Shown piece by piece: positions 50,499 through 59,349 of a DNA stretch of 64,000 bases. The notes under the pieces were generated by a model. It was not told where the DNA came from and did no database searches. It saw nothing but the letters and a program-made list of their open reading frames with translations. Location of the stretch: NCBI RefSeq assembly GCF_004924335.1, contig NZ_CP024633.1, forward strand, positions 2,604,001 to 2,668,000, in the 5' to 3' direction. Each line of letters opens with the position of its first letter. Position 1 is the stretch's first letter. Origin of the DNA: Mycobacteroides salmoniphilum. Lineage in GTDB: Bacteria > Actinomycetota > Actinomycetes > Mycobacteriales > Mycobacteriaceae. Position numbers and translations under genes: made by a program.

Positions 50499-51538
50499 TA
50501 CGCCTGCCCGCCCACGGGATCTGTCTCCCAGGGGGCCGCCCGATCATCAGTTTCTGTCTCCCGGGGGACTGCCCGATCATCGGTTTCCGTTTCCCGGGTG
50601 GTCTCCTGCGCCTGGGCCGACTGGACCGGCGGCGTCCGCAGCCTGGTGCGACGTTCTTCGGACAGATCCTCAAGCCACAAGGGTTGCAACATATGCCAGT
50701 CCGCCGGGCGCTCGGCGATGTTGGCGGCGAATTCATTGGCAAGTGCCTGCGTGGCCACCGCGACATCGCCTGCCGAGGTGTCGATGGGCTCCTGGATCCG
50801 TACTCCCCATTGACCATGTGGCTCGAACCAGCAGTGCGCCGGCAGCAGGCGCGCTCCGGTGTCGATCGCCAGGCGGGCAGGCCCAGCGGGCATCCGCGCC
50901 TCCGAGCCAAAGAAGTCGACGGGTACACCGCTGCGGCTCAGGTCGCGATCGGCCATCAGGCAGACGACACGGTTTTCCCGCAACCGCGCCGCCAGGGTCT
51001 CGTAGGGCCCGGTGGAGTCGCCACTGGAGGCAAGCACTTCGAAGCCAAGGGTTTCCCGGTAGTCCAGGAACCGGCGGTATAGCGACTCGGGTTTCAGACG
51101 CTCCGCGACGGTGGTGAAGGTGCCATAGGTCTGGGCCAGCCAGACCCCGGCCATGTCCCAGTTGCCGCTGTGCGGCAGGGCGATCACTGTGCCCTTGCCC
51201 TGCTCCTGGGACGCATCGATGTTCCGACGCCCGAATGCGCAGCTGTCCAGGCGGCCGGCAAGACGCTCCATATTCTGCGAGGGCAGACGGAACGCCTCGC
51301 GCCAGTACCGGGCGTAGGAACGCATCGAGTCGATCATCAGCCGGTCGGGCACCTCGCGGGGATGCACGCCGAGCACCCGGGCAAGGTTCTTGCGCAGTTG
51401 CTCGGGTCCACCGTTGCGGGCACCGACCATGGCACCGACGTCGAATATGGCTCGGGCGAGTAGATCCGGTGTCACCTGCGTCACGTTCCAGCCGGCGGCA
51501 TAGCCCCAATCGGCCGCGCGTTCGCCCCACACACTCAT
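50498..51538 (-). CDS. patA: Phosphatidylinositol mannoside acyltransferase PatA
   Basis: This 346-residue HtrB/LpxL-type acyltransferase puts a fatty acid on the mannose of PIM1 or PIM2. The catalytic H-x4-D is in LPHSGNWDMAGVW, with GVPVDFFG and an N-terminal amphipathic segment. The start MSVWGERAADWGYAAGW at ATG 51538 is family-typical. The C-terminal tail has an eleven-residue duplication (RETETDDRAVP, RETETDDRAAP) encoded by a 33-base tandem repeat at 50521-50586. Confidence 0.95.
   Translation of the reverse strand: MSVWGERAADWGYAAGWNVTQVTPDLLARAIFDVGAMVGARNGGPEQLRKNLARVLGVHPREVPDRLMIDSMRSYARYWREAFRLPSQNMERLAGRLDSCAFGRRNIDASQEQGKGTVIALPHSGNWDMAGVWLAQTYGTFTTVAERLKPESLYRRFLDYRETLGFEVLASSGDSTGPYETLAARLRENRVVCLMADRDLSRSGVPVDFFGSEARMPAGPARLAIDTGARLLPAHCWFEPHGQWGVRIQEPIDTSAGDVAVATQALANEFAANIAERPADWHMLQPLWLEDLSEERRTRLRTPPVQSAQAQETTRETETDDRAVPRETETDDRAAPWETDPVGGQA
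50521..50599. repeat. 33-base tandem repeat in the patA 3' end
   Basis: Two full 33-base units (50521-50553 and 50554-50586) and part of a third are nearly identical. Because 33 is a multiple of three, copy number can vary while keeping the patA frame, altering only an acidic tail. Confidence 0.8.
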
Positions 51539-52197
51539 GACTGATTCTTCTCCGCGGTGCCCTGTCCGGCATCGGAATTGGGCAACAGATCCGAAGCGCC
51601 CGGAGATGTGCGCACCGCATGCATCCGTTGGGCCACCGTCACCAGGCTCGCGATCGCCAGTACCCACATCGCCGTATGCAACGGCCACTGCACTGCGAAA
51701 CCGCCGCTGAAAGTCGCTCCGGCGAGCACGATGATGAGCCGTTCGGGGCGTTCGATCAGCCCGCCGTCGGCGCGCAATCCGGACGCTTCGGCCCGCGCCT
51801 TCACATATGAGATCACCTGTGAGGTGATCATGCAGATCAGCGTGGCAACAACCAAAGATGTCGATCCCCAACCGAACGCGGCCCACCAGAGCAGTCCGGC
51901 GAATATCGCACCATCGGCCACGCGGTCACATGTCGCGTCGAGCACCGCGCCGAACCGGGTGCCACCACCGCGGGCCCGTGCCATCGCTCCGTCGAGCATG
52001 TCGAACATGGTGAACAGCGAGACCACGATGCCACCCCAGAACAGGTGGCCCGTAGGGAACAAGGTGAGGGCCGCGACAACGGTCGCCGCGGTCCCGAAGA
52101 TGGTGACGGTGTCGGGAGTGAATCCCGCACGCAGCACCGCGTTGGCCAACGGATTGAGGATCTTCGCGAATGTCTCCCGAGACAGGATGGCGCTCAT
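51535..52197 (-). CDS. pgsA: CDP-alcohol phosphatidyltransferase, phosphatidylinositol phosphate synthase
   Basis: This 220-residue membrane enzyme joins CDP-diacylglycerol to inositol phosphate to give phosphatidylinositol phosphate. The motif D-G-x2-A-R-x8-G-x3-D-x3-D is intact (DMLDGAMARARGGG, then RFGAVLDATCD). It provides the substrate, after dephosphorylation, for PimA in the same operon (Rv2612c order). Confidence 0.95.
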   Translation of the reverse strand: MSAILSRETFAKILNPLANAVLRAGFTPDTVTIFGTAATVVAALTLFPTGHLFWGGIVVSLFTMFDMLDGAMARARGGGTRFGAVLDATCDRVADGAIFAGLLWWAAFGWGSTSLVVATLICMITSQVISYVKARAEASGLRADGGLIERPERLIIVLAGATFSGGFAVQWPLHTAMWVLAIASLVTVAQRMHAVRTSPGASDLLPNSDAGQGTAEKNQS

Positions 52198-52742
52198 GGC
52201 AATTGCTCCCAGGCGCTCGCGAGTAGCTCGCGGGTGTCCCGCAGCAGCTGCGGCAGCACCTTGGAGTCACCGATGATGGTGATGAAGTTGGCGTCGCCGC
52301 CCCAGCGCGGCACCACATGCTGGTGTAAGTGCTCGGCCAGCGATCCGCCGGCCGCGGTGCCCAGGTTCAGCCCCACGTTGAAACCATGCGGACGGGACAC
52401 CTTCTTGATCACCCGAATCGCCTTCTGGGTGAACGCCATCAGCTCGCGGCTCTCATCCGCGGTGAGGTCTTCGAGTTCGGCGACCTGCCGGTAGGGCACC
52501 ACCATGAGATGTCCCGGGTTGTACGGGTACAGATTCAGCACCGCGTACACATGATCCCCGCGCGCGACCACCAGCCCGTCTTCATCGGCCATTTCGGGGA
52601 TGTCGGTGAACGGAGCGGACTCCGCCCCACTCGATTTCACCGCCTCGACGAGATAGGTCATCCGGTGCGGCGTCCACAGCCGCTGCAGATGATCGGGGTC
52701 GCCCACTCCCCGGTCGATGATGGTCGAGTCCTCGTCAGTCAC
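52194..52742 (-). CDS. HIT family protein, Ap4A phosphorylase-like (Rv2613c-like)
   Basis: This 182-residue HIT protein has [20 protein letters not shown] and the histidine triad [14 protein letters not shown]. The M. tuberculosis homologue, Rv2613c, is known as a diadenosine tetraphosphate phosphorylase. It overlaps thrS by 8 bases and pgsA by 4; Ap4A is a side product of aminoacyl-tRNA synthetases, which makes the pairing with thrS sensible. Confidence 0.93.
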   Translation of the reverse strand: MTDEDSTIIDRGVGDPDHLQRLWTPHRMTYLVEAVKSSGAESAPFTDIPEMADEDGLVVARGDHVYAVLNLYPYNPGHLMVVPYRQVAELEDLTADESRELMAFTQKAIRVIKKVSRPHGFNVGLNLGTAAGGSLAEHLHQHVVPRWGGDANFITIIGDSKVLPQLLRDTRELLASAWEQLP

Positions 52743-54789
52743 GGGTCCCCAACTTCATGAGTTCGGCGGTGGGAGAAATGTTCTCGCGTCTGTTCACCCA
52801 GTCGATGATGGCTGCGACGGCCTCATCGCGGGGCACTCCATTCACCTGAGTGCGGTCCCGGAAGCGGAAGCTGACAGCGCCCGCCTCCACATCACGGTCA
52901 CCGGCCAGCAGCAGGAACGGCACGCGCTGGTTGGTGTGGTTGACAATCTTCTTGTTCATCCGGTCATCGCTGGTATCGACCTCCGCCCGAATACCCTGCG
53001 ATCTGAGCTGCGCGACAATGTCACTGAGGTACGGCGCGTGAGCATCGGCGATCGGGATGCCGACGGCCTGCACCGGGGACAGCCAGACCGGGAATGCACC
53101 CGCGTAGTGCTCGGTGAGCACACCGAAGAAACGCTCGATGGACCCGAACAGCGCGCGGTGGATGAGTACCGGGCGCTGACGTGTTCCGTCGGCGGCGGTG
53201 TACTCCAGCTCGAACCGCTCGGGCATGTTGAAGTCGAGCTGAATGGTCGACATCTGCCAGGATCTGCCCAGAGCGTCCTTGGCCTGCACCGAGATCTTGG
53301 GGCCATAGAAGGCCGCGCCACCCGGGTCGGGGACGAGCTGCAGTCCGGAATCGCGCGCCACCTGCTCCAAGGTCTTGGTGGACTCTTCCCAGACCTCGTC
53401 GGAACCAACGAATTTCGTCTCGTCCTTGGTGGAGAGTTCCAGGTAGAAGTCGTCGAGCCCGTAGTCGGACAGCAGGTCCAGCACGAACCGCAGCAGGGAG
53501 GTCAGCTCCTCGTGCATCTGCTCGCGGGTGGTGTAGATATGTGCGTCATCCTGCGTCATGCCGCGCACGCGGGTCAGTCCGTGCACCACACCGGATTTCT
53601 CATACCGGTACACCGATCCGAACTCGAAGAGCCGCAACGGCAATTCACGGTATGAACGGCCCCGAGCCCGATAGATCAGATGGTGCATCGGGCAGTTCAT
53701 GGGCTTGAGATAGTAGTTCTGCCCCGGTTTGCGCACGGTGCCGTCGTCGTTCAGCTCGGCGTCGATCTGCATCGGCGGGAACATGCCGTCGGAGTACCAG
53801 TCCAGGTGTCCGGAGGTCTGGTACAGGTTCTCCTTGGTGATGTGCGGGGTGTTGACGAATTCGTACCCGGCAGCGGTGTGCTTGGCGCGCGAGTAGTCCT
53901 CCAGCTCCTTGCGGATGATGCCACCCTTGGGGTGAAAAACCGGCAGGCCGGAACCGATTTCGTCAGGGAAGCTGAACAGGTCGAGCTCCACGCCGAGCTT
54001 GCGGTGGTCGCGTCGCAGCGCTTCTTCCAGCAGTTCGAGATGCTTGTCCAGGGCTTCCTGGGACTCCCAGGCGGTGCCGTAGACGCGCTGCATGCTGGCA
54101 TTGGCCTGATTGCCGCGCCAGTAGGCCGCCGAGCTACGGGTAAGCCGGAATGCCGGAATGTGTTTCGTGGTGGGAATGTGCGGGCCACGACACAGGTCGA
54201 ACCATTCCCGTTCCCCGGTACGAGGATTCAGGTTGTCGTAGGCGGACAGCTCGTCGCCGCCGACCTCCATGACCTCCGGGTCGTCGGCGCCCGACTTATC
54301 GGAAACAAGCTCGAGCTTGAACGGCTCATTGGCCAACTCGGCCTGGGCCTCTTCCACCGAACCGTAAACCCGGCGTGAAAAGCGTTGTCCCTCCTTGATG
54401 ATCTGCTTCATCTTCTTCTCGAGAGCAGCCAGATCCTCGGGAGTGAAGGCGTGATCGATCCCGAAGTCGTAGTAGAAGCCATCGGTGATCGGCGGGCCGA
54501 TGCCGAGTTTGGCCGCCGGGAACAAGTCCTGCACGGCCTGAGCCAGCACGTGCGCGGCCGAGTGCCGGATCACGCTGCGACCGTCCTCGGTGTTGGCCGC
54601 GACCGGCTCGACATCGGTATCGGCCTCCGGGGTCCAGGACAGATCCTTCAAGGCACCGTCCACGCGCACGACGACGATGGCTTCGTCGCCCTTGCCCGGT
54701 AGACCGGCCTCGCGTACCGCGGTCCCCGCCGTCGTCCCGGCCGGCACCCGGATTGGGGCCACAAGGGAAGACGGGTTGGGCGCAGTCAT
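52735..54789 (-). CDS. thrS: Threonyl-tRNA synthetase
   Basis: This 684-residue class II synthetase has an N-terminal TGS domain ([20 protein letters not shown]), an editing domain with [11 protein letters not shown] and a later Cys-His pair, the core with [15 protein letters not shown] and [13 protein letters not shown], and the anticodon-binding domain at the end. It opens the thrS-HIT-pgsA-patA-pimA-NUDIX run. Confidence 0.97.
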   Translation of the reverse strand: MTAPNPSSLVAPIRVPAGTTAGTAVREAGLPGKGDEAIVVVRVDGALKDLSWTPEADTDVEPVAANTEDGRSVIRHSAAHVLAQAVQDLFPAAKLGIGPPITDGFYYDFGIDHAFTPEDLAALEKKMKQIIKEGQRFSRRVYGSVEEAQAELANEPFKLELVSDKSGADDPEVMEVGGDELSAYDNLNPRTGEREWFDLCRGPHIPTTKHIPAFRLTRSSAAYWRGNQANASMQRVYGTAWESQEALDKHLELLEEALRRDHRKLGVELDLFSFPDEIGSGLPVFHPKGGIIRKELEDYSRAKHTAAGYEFVNTPHITKENLYQTSGHLDWYSDGMFPPMQIDAELNDDGTVRKPGQNYYLKPMNCPMHHLIYRARGRSYRELPLRLFEFGSVYRYEKSGVVHGLTRVRGMTQDDAHIYTTREQMHEELTSLLRFVLDLLSDYGLDDFYLELSTKDETKFVGSDEVWEESTKTLEQVARDSGLQLVPDPGGAAFYGPKISVQAKDALGRSWQMSTIQLDFNMPERFELEYTAADGTRQRPVLIHRALFGSIERFFGVLTEHYAGAFPVWLSPVQAVGIPIADAHAPYLSDIVAQLRSQGIRAEVDTSDDRMNKKIVNHTNQRVPFLLLAGDRDVEAGAVSFRFRDRTQVNGVPRDEAVAAIIDWVNRRENISPTAELMKLGTRD

Positions 54790-54881
54790 CAGCAGTTCTC
54801 CAATTCAGAGACGGGGGGTTTGCGAACTCATGCTATCGGTCCGCACCAGCGCCTTCCCAGCCTGATGGGCGCCGCGAGCGC

Positions 54882-55892
54882 TCAGGCCGATCGAGCCCGG
54901 AACGTATTCCGGTAAGCGAGCGGCGAGACTCCGGTGAGCCGGCGGAACTGCTCCCGGAAATTCGCAGGTGAACCGAACCCCACCTCCCGCCCGATCCACT
55001 CCACCGAGTCCGCGGAACTTTCCAATAGCTGCTGGGCATGACGGACCCGCGCACCGGTCAGCCATTGCATCGGCGTCTGCCCGGTTTCGGCACGAAACCG
55101 CCGGTTGAGGCTGCGCACGCTGGTGGAGGCCTGGGCCGCGAGGTCCTCCAGAGACAGCTCCCGGTGCGCGTTCTGTTCGATCCACGCCAGGATCTCCCCG
55201 AGGCCGGCCTCAGGGCGCTGACGGTTCCTGATCACGTATTGCGCTTGGCCACCGTCGCGGTGCAGGGGGGTTACCGCCACCCGCGCGGCCTCGGCTGCGA
55301 CCGCTGCCCCCTGGTCGCGCGCGACCATGTGCAGACACAGGTCCAACCCCGCCGCCGCGCCCGCCGATGTGAGCACCTGACCCTCGTCGATGTAGAGGAC
55401 ATCGGCGTCCAGGCGCACCGCCGGGAACATCTGCCGGAACAGGTCGGCAGCCATCCAGTGAGTAGTGGCGCGCTTACCGTCCAGAATCCCGGCGGCGGCC
55501 AGGGTGAAGGCGCCCGCGCAGATGGAGGCGATACGCACACCGCGCCTGTACGCGTCCTGCAGTGCCTCGATGACGCCGTCCGGCGCGGGAGCCGTCACGT
55601 CGTTGCGCGCCGGAACCACGATCGTGTCGGCCTCCGAAAAAGCCTCCAGCCCAAGATCTGTCGCGATGCCAAACGGACCGGCGGAGACGACCGGCGAGGT
55701 CCCACACACCCGCACCCGGTAGGGCCGGGTGCCGTCGGCCAGGTGCACACGACGGAACACCTCCACGGCGGTCGCCAGGTCGAAGCCGATGGTGTCCGGA
55801 AGCGCAAGAACGACGACGGAGTGAGGCTTGTCCGAACGACCCGAAGGTCCAGAGTGAGGCTGGCCCGAACGACCCGAAGGCACGGAGTGCAT
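54882..55892 (-). CDS. GlxA-type AraC family regulator with DJ-1/PfpI domain
   Basis: This 336-residue protein has an N-terminal DJ-1/PfpI-like domain (VVVLALPDTIGFDLATAVEVF; SICAGAFTLAAAGILDGKRATTHW) and a C-terminal AraC DNA-binding domain (LSLEDLAAQASTSVRSLNRRF; GFGSPANFREQFRRLTGVSPLAYR). ATG 55892 was taken. Before the domain is an extra leader in which HSVPSGRSGQP and HSGPSGRSDKP precede HSVVVLALP, produced by a 33-base tandem repeat at 55819-55889. It is divergent from a second DJ-1 protein gene, the likely target. Confidence 0.9.
   Translation of the reverse strand: MHSVPSGRSGQPHSGPSGRSDKPHSVVVLALPDTIGFDLATAVEVFRRVHLADGTRPYRVRVCGTSPVVSAGPFGIATDLGLEAFSEADTIVVPARNDVTAPAPDGVIEALQDAYRRGVRIASICAGAFTLAAAGILDGKRATTHWMAADLFRQMFPAVRLDADVLYIDEGQVLTSAGAAAGLDLCLHMVARDQGAAVAAEAARVAVTPLHRDGGQAQYVIRNRQRPEAGLGEILAWIEQNAHRELSLEDLAAQASTSVRSLNRRFRAETGQTPMQWLTGARVRHAQQLLESSADSVEWIGREVGFGSPANFREQFRRLTGVSPLAYRNTFRARSA
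55819..55889. repeat. 33-base tandem repeat in the 5' end of the GlxA-type gene
   Basis: Two 33-base units start at 55819 and 55852, each opening GAGTGAGGCT, and the first bases of a third follow at 55885. They duplicate the first codons of the gene in frame. Confidence 0.75.
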
Positions 55893-55976
55893 GGCGGTCA
55901 GCCTAACTCCGATTGGCAATATCTCGTTGGATACTGTCTATCTGGCCACTTCTGCTTCGGTGCCCACACCACGACC

Positions 55977-56720
55977 ATGGCAGTCATGCAGATAGCGATC
56001 CTGGCGTACCCGGGCATGACGGCACTCGACGCGATAGGTCCGTACGAAATGCTCCGGGGGCTACCCGACGCCGAGCTTCGATTCGTCTGGCACAAGCCGG
56101 GCCCGATAGTGACCGACAGCGGTGTGCTGGTACTCGGCGCGACGCATTCCTTCGAGGAAACAGCGGCACCTGACGTCGTCCTCATCGGGGGTTCGATACC
56201 TGCCACGATGAGCACCGCCGCCGACGAGGGCGTGCTGAGCTGGCTCCGGCAGGCACATCACACCACGACGTGGACCACGTCGGTGTGCAGCGGGTCGCTC
56301 ATTCTCGGTGCCGCCGGGATCCTGCGGGGTAAAGACGCCACCTGCCACTGGGCCGGACAGCGGGTGCTCTCCACCTTCGGCGCGAATCCCCAGCGGGACA
56401 AGCGCATCGTCCGCGACGGCAAGGTGATCACCGCCGCGGGCGTATCGGCGGGACTCGATCTTGGACTATGGCTCGTCGGCGAGATCGCCGGACGGCCACG
56501 CGCCGAGGCGACGCAACTGTGCATCGAGTACGACCCGCGGCCGCCTTTCGATACGGGCCACATGAGCAAGGCCTCGACCCGCAACAAGGCCGACGCGGTA
56601 CGGATGATGAAGGGCATGATCTCGGCACGCGATGTCGGCGCGGAGCTCGTGGCGGGCTCACACGTGATGTGGACGAGCGTTATCGACCGGGTGCGGAAAA
56701 GGTCAGCCTCCAAGCCCTAA
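55977..56720 (+). CDS. DJ-1/PfpI family protein, isocyanide hydratase-like
   Basis: This 247-residue protein has QIAILAYPGMTALDAIGPYEML at the start, the nucleophile elbow in TTSVCSGSLILGAAGIL and AGVSAGLDLGLWL, the layout of cyclohexyl-isocyanide hydratase-like DJ-1 members. The frame extends back to 55038 antisense to the AraC gene and is not coding there; ATG 55977 or 55986 starts the domain. It is divergent from the GlxA-type regulator, 84 bases apart. Confidence 0.85.
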   Translation: MAVMQIAILAYPGMTALDAIGPYEMLRGLPDAELRFVWHKPGPIVTDSGVLVLGATHSFEETAAPDVVLIGGSIPATMSTAADEGVLSWLRQAHHTTTWTTSVCSGSLILGAAGILRGKDATCHWAGQRVLSTFGANPQRDKRIVRDGKVITAAGVSAGLDLGLWLVGEIAGRPRAEATQLCIEYDPRPPFDTGHMSKASTRNKADAVRMMKGMISARDVGAELVAGSHVMWTSVIDRVRKRSASKP

Positions 56721-57116
56721 CGGGCTCTTCAGCCAGGGCGCCTCGACCCCGAGCAACGCGACGACCCAGCCGAGCGCGCCCAGCACCCACAACGTCGCCA
56801 CCACCAAGGCCGCGGTGAACAGCACCCCAATCCCCCGCACCCACTGTGGCTGGGTGGAGAACCAGGCCATGAATCTGTCGTATCGGGTCCTGACCGCGTG
56901 GAGAAGTTTTGCGGCCCAGGAAAACTCGGTAGCGAGAATGGCCAGACCCAGGAACACGATCGCCCAGCCAGGTCCTGGATACGGGATGGCGATGATGCCC
57001 ACACCAAGCACCACCAGACCGATGACGGCAACCACTATGCGGTAGACGATGTCGAGCGCCGGCCGATCCCGTACGGTGTCACGCCACCGGGCCCACCTGC
57101 GGGTGGCCCGGTTCAC
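56703..57116 (-). CDS. TIGR02611/PGPGW family membrane protein
   Basis: This 137-residue protein has two to three helices and the signature PYPGPGWAIVFLGLAILATEF. It is a small inner-membrane family of unknown function, common in actinobacteria. Its start overlaps the thioesterase gene stop by 4 bases; its 3' end overlaps the DJ-1 gene by 18. Confidence 0.9.
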   Translation of the reverse strand: MNRATRRWARWRDTVRDRPALDIVYRIVVAVIGLVVLGVGIIAIPYPGPGWAIVFLGLAILATEFSWAAKLLHAVRTRYDRFMAWFSTQPQWVRGIGVLFTAALVVATLWVLGALGWVVALLGVEAPWLKSPLGLGG

Positions 57117-57742
57117 GGCTGGCCGGGATTGAGCTTCACGAAAAGCGCGTCGGCTTCGGCGAGCACATTGTCGCCGTCGAGCAATCTGCTGGTCAGGAAC
57201 ACCTTGCGCCCCTCCACACGATCCAGAGTGCAGTCGTACTGCAGCTCCTTCTCGATCGGCGTGACCTTGCGATAGTTGATGTTCAGGTATGCGGTGCGCA
57301 ACTTACGCAGATCGGTCAGCAGCATCGTGCCGGTGCCGATGATGGTGTCGAAGAGCAGCCCGAGGCATCCGCCGTGCACGGCACCGTTTCGACCCAGGTG
57401 ATAGCGACCGAAAGTGGCTGTGCCCCTGAGCACTCCGTTATCAAAGCTGTCGATTGTCATCGGGACCAGCAGGATGTTTCCGCGCAGCGGGAGATCGGTG
57501 CGCCTTCCTGAGGGCGAGTCCCATTCCGACACCTCGTACGGGGCCAGCAGCTCGTTCATGGCATCGAGCTGGTTGGCCAGCGTGGTGACCATCTCATCGG
57601 GCGGCAGGGCAGCGCGAGCGCGGTCCTGCAGGGTTCGCAGCGCGTCGATGAAACGGCCGTAGTCCGGGCCGCCCTTGAGGGTGGGATCGGGCGGGTTGAA
57701 CCCGCCTCCCTCATGCGCTGTTACTGCTTCCTCGGTGGTCAT
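57113..57742 (-). CDS. PaaI-type hot-dog thioesterase
   Basis: This protein of 209 residues has RYHLGRNGAVHGGCLGLLFDTIIG, the PaaI hot-dog signature, followed by RTAYLNINYRKVTPIEKEL. It likely hydrolyses an aromatic or acyl-CoA ester. ATG 57742 follows AGGTGAGC and was taken over an in-frame GTG at 57748. Confidence 0.88.
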   Translation of the reverse strand: MTTEEAVTAHEGGGFNPPDPTLKGGPDYGRFIDALRTLQDRARAALPPDEMVTTLANQLDAMNELLAPYEVSEWDSPSGRRTDLPLRGNILLVPMTIDSFDNGVLRGTATFGRYHLGRNGAVHGGCLGLLFDTIIGTGTMLLTDLRKLRTAYLNINYRKVTPIEKELQYDCTLDRVEGRKVFLTSRLLDGDNVLAEADALFVKLNPGQP

Positions 57743-57761
57743 GCTCACCTACGTTATTGGG

Positions 57762-58259
57762 GTGGATATTGCACAGCTGAGCCAGCTCCCGTTCACCTAC
57801 TCCGAGATCGGCGCAACAGCCGGTGAGCTGCCCGTCGGATATCACCACGTGCGCGAATCGCGGCAGCTCGGGACCGGTAGGGCACGGTTCGAGGAGGCCG
57901 CCGCAAGCCTGATGCGGTTCGGTATCCAACGCGGGATCGGGCTGCCGGTGCAGACCTCTGCACCGCAGGCCACCGCGGGCGTCAACGTGGCAACGCGCCT
58001 GTGGCCGTTCTGGGCGTTGTGCCGCATCGTGTACGTGGTGGACGAGCCGAATCGGCGCGGTTTCGCATACGGCACGCTTCGGGGCCACCCCGAAACCGGC
58101 GAAGAGGTCTTCATCGTGCGCCTTGATCCGTCCAATGATGTTGTATCCGTGGAGATCACAGCCTTCTCGAAGCCGTCGTACTGGTGGGTCCGGATGGGCA
58201 ACCTGGTGGTCAAACAGCTACAGCGAGTGGTAACTCAGCGATACCTGCGTGCCCTCTGA
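57762..58259 (+). CDS. DUF1990 family protein
   Basis: This protein of 165 residues matches the DUF1990 family: FTYSEIGATAGELPVGYHHVRESRQLGTG, RLWPFWALCRIVYVVDEPNRRGFAYGTLRGHPETGEE and the closing WWVRMGNLVVKQLQR. No function is known. GTG 57762 was chosen since it lies clear of the divergent thioesterase start; ATG 57741 would overlap it. Confidence 0.85.
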   Translation: MDIAQLSQLPFTYSEIGATAGELPVGYHHVRESRQLGTGRARFEEAAASLMRFGIQRGIGLPVQTSAPQATAGVNVATRLWPFWALCRIVYVVDEPNRRGFAYGTLRGHPETGEEVFIVRLDPSNDVVSVEITAFSKPSYWWVRMGNLVVKQLQRVVTQRYLRAL

Positions 58260-58493
58260 CTGCCGCGCGGTCAGCCATTCTGGGCATAACCCTCCCCCGG
58301 TAACCTACGGGTTAGCTGGAGAGTGTCACTAGCTACCCATCGGCGTGTCGACACAAGCGCGTGTCAACTGGAATTTGCGTGCCCCAAGGGCTCCTTGCAT
58401 AGTATTCAGCAAATATTTCTAGCATTAGAATCGTTATGATATGTAACCTGTGGTTCAACTCAGATTCATGCCTCGTTAGGAGCCCTGAACCCC
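58260..58493. other. AT-richer intergenic region before the exported Cys protein
   Basis: These 234 bases hold no gene. A perfect 10-base palindrome GTGTCGACAC lies at 58345-58354, and TATGAT at about 58436-58441 is a plausible -10 element for the gene at 58494. The ribosome-binding site TTAGGAG lies some 12 bases before its ATG. Confidence 0.5.
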
Positions 58494-58805
58494 ATGGTTT
58501 CACTGCCCACCCGCATCGCACTGTTCGCCGGGGCCCTGGGCGCCTCTGCCGCGATGTACCTCGCTCCGGTAGCGGCCGCAGATCCCCCGGTGTGTTCCTC
58601 GGGCGAGACGCCGTACAACCACAGCTGCCGGACCGCGTGCGCCGGCGGCGCACCGCGCGTCGGCGGATCCTGCACCCAGCCCGGCACCAACCTGTACGAC
58701 CGCGGATTCCATGAGCCCACCCATGAGGGCGCCAACCCGCGTACTCCATTAGGTACCAACCCGCAGGTTCCGTTCGGCACGAACACCACAACTGTTCTGC
58801 AGTAA
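58494..58805 (+). CDS. Small exported cysteine-containing hypothetical protein
   Basis: This 103-residue protein has a signal peptide (LPTRIALFAGALGASAAMYLA, cleavage after VAAA) and a mature part with four cysteines in the first third (VCSSGETPYNHSCRTACAGG, then GGSCTQPG). It ends in Asn/Thr/Pro-rich GTNPQVPFGTNTTTV with repeated GTN. A disulfide-bonded head with a flexible tail is likely. Function unknown. It has its own AT-rich promoter region and no operon partner. Confidence 0.7.
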   Translation: MVSLPTRIALFAGALGASAAMYLAPVAAADPPVCSSGETPYNHSCRTACAGGAPRVGGSCTQPGTNLYDRGFHEPTHEGANPRTPLGTNPQVPFGTNTTTVLQ

Positions 58806-58915
58806 CAGATTTCGGCACGATGCTCGGTTGACAACGATGTCAACCGGGCATCGCTGTTTCGGGCGTTCTTTCACATGCGGGAATGAAATCGGCCGCAACG
58901 GGGTAGACATCACAC

Positions 58916-59347
58916 ATGGACCTCAACGACGCCGCGCGCACACTCATCGGAGCGGGCACCGACGCCACGCTCGTCACCATCAATGACGACGGCAGCCCGC
59001 AGGTATCCGTCGTGTGGTTCGCCCTGCAGTCCACCCCTGAGGGCGACGAACTGGTTTCCGCCCATCTGTCGGGCAATTACAAGAAGCTGCGCAATATCCG
59101 GCGCGATCCCCACGTCGCCGTGACCATCCTCGCGCCCAGCCAGCCCGGGCAGCAGCGCGCATACCTGTCTGTCACCGGTTCCGCGCGAGTGGTCGAGGGA
59201 GGCGCACCGGAGCTGCTCAAGCAGCTGGCCACCACCATGCTCGGCTCAGACGAGCATTTCCCGCCACCGAACGCTCCGGACGGGTATCTCACGCGCATCC
59301 GCATCGAGTCGGTGGGCGGCAACGGTCCCTGGGCACCACAACCCTGA
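58916..59347 (+). CDS. F420-binding PPOX-class split-barrel protein
   Basis: This 143-residue protein of the pyridoxamine-phosphate-oxidase fold has TLVTINDDGSPQVSVVWFAL and NYKKLRNIRRDPHVAVTIL, the pattern of mycobacterial F420-dependent oxidoreductases. It lies tail to tail with the LuxC-like gene, 2 bases apart. Substrate unknown; it may serve the adjacent reductive cluster. Confidence 0.88.
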   Translation: MDLNDAARTLIGAGTDATLVTINDDGSPQVSVVWFALQSTPEGDELVSAHLSGNYKKLRNIRRDPHVAVTILAPSQPGQQRAYLSVTGSARVVEGGAPELLKQLATTMLGSDEHFPPPNAPDGYLTRIRIESVGGNGPWAPQP

Positions 59348-59349
59348 CC

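Noticed and set aside
50521..50599. Repeat unit resembling a CRISPR array
   Set aside because: The units are head to tail with no spacers and lie in a coding frame; same for 55819-55889.
55038..55976. Long + strand extension in front of the DJ-1 gene
   Set aside because: It runs antisense through the AraC regulator and shows no homology; the DJ-1 domain starts at 55977.
58345..58354. GTGTCGACAC palindrome as a firm operator
   Set aside because: A single 10-base palindrome with no partner site is too weak to assign.
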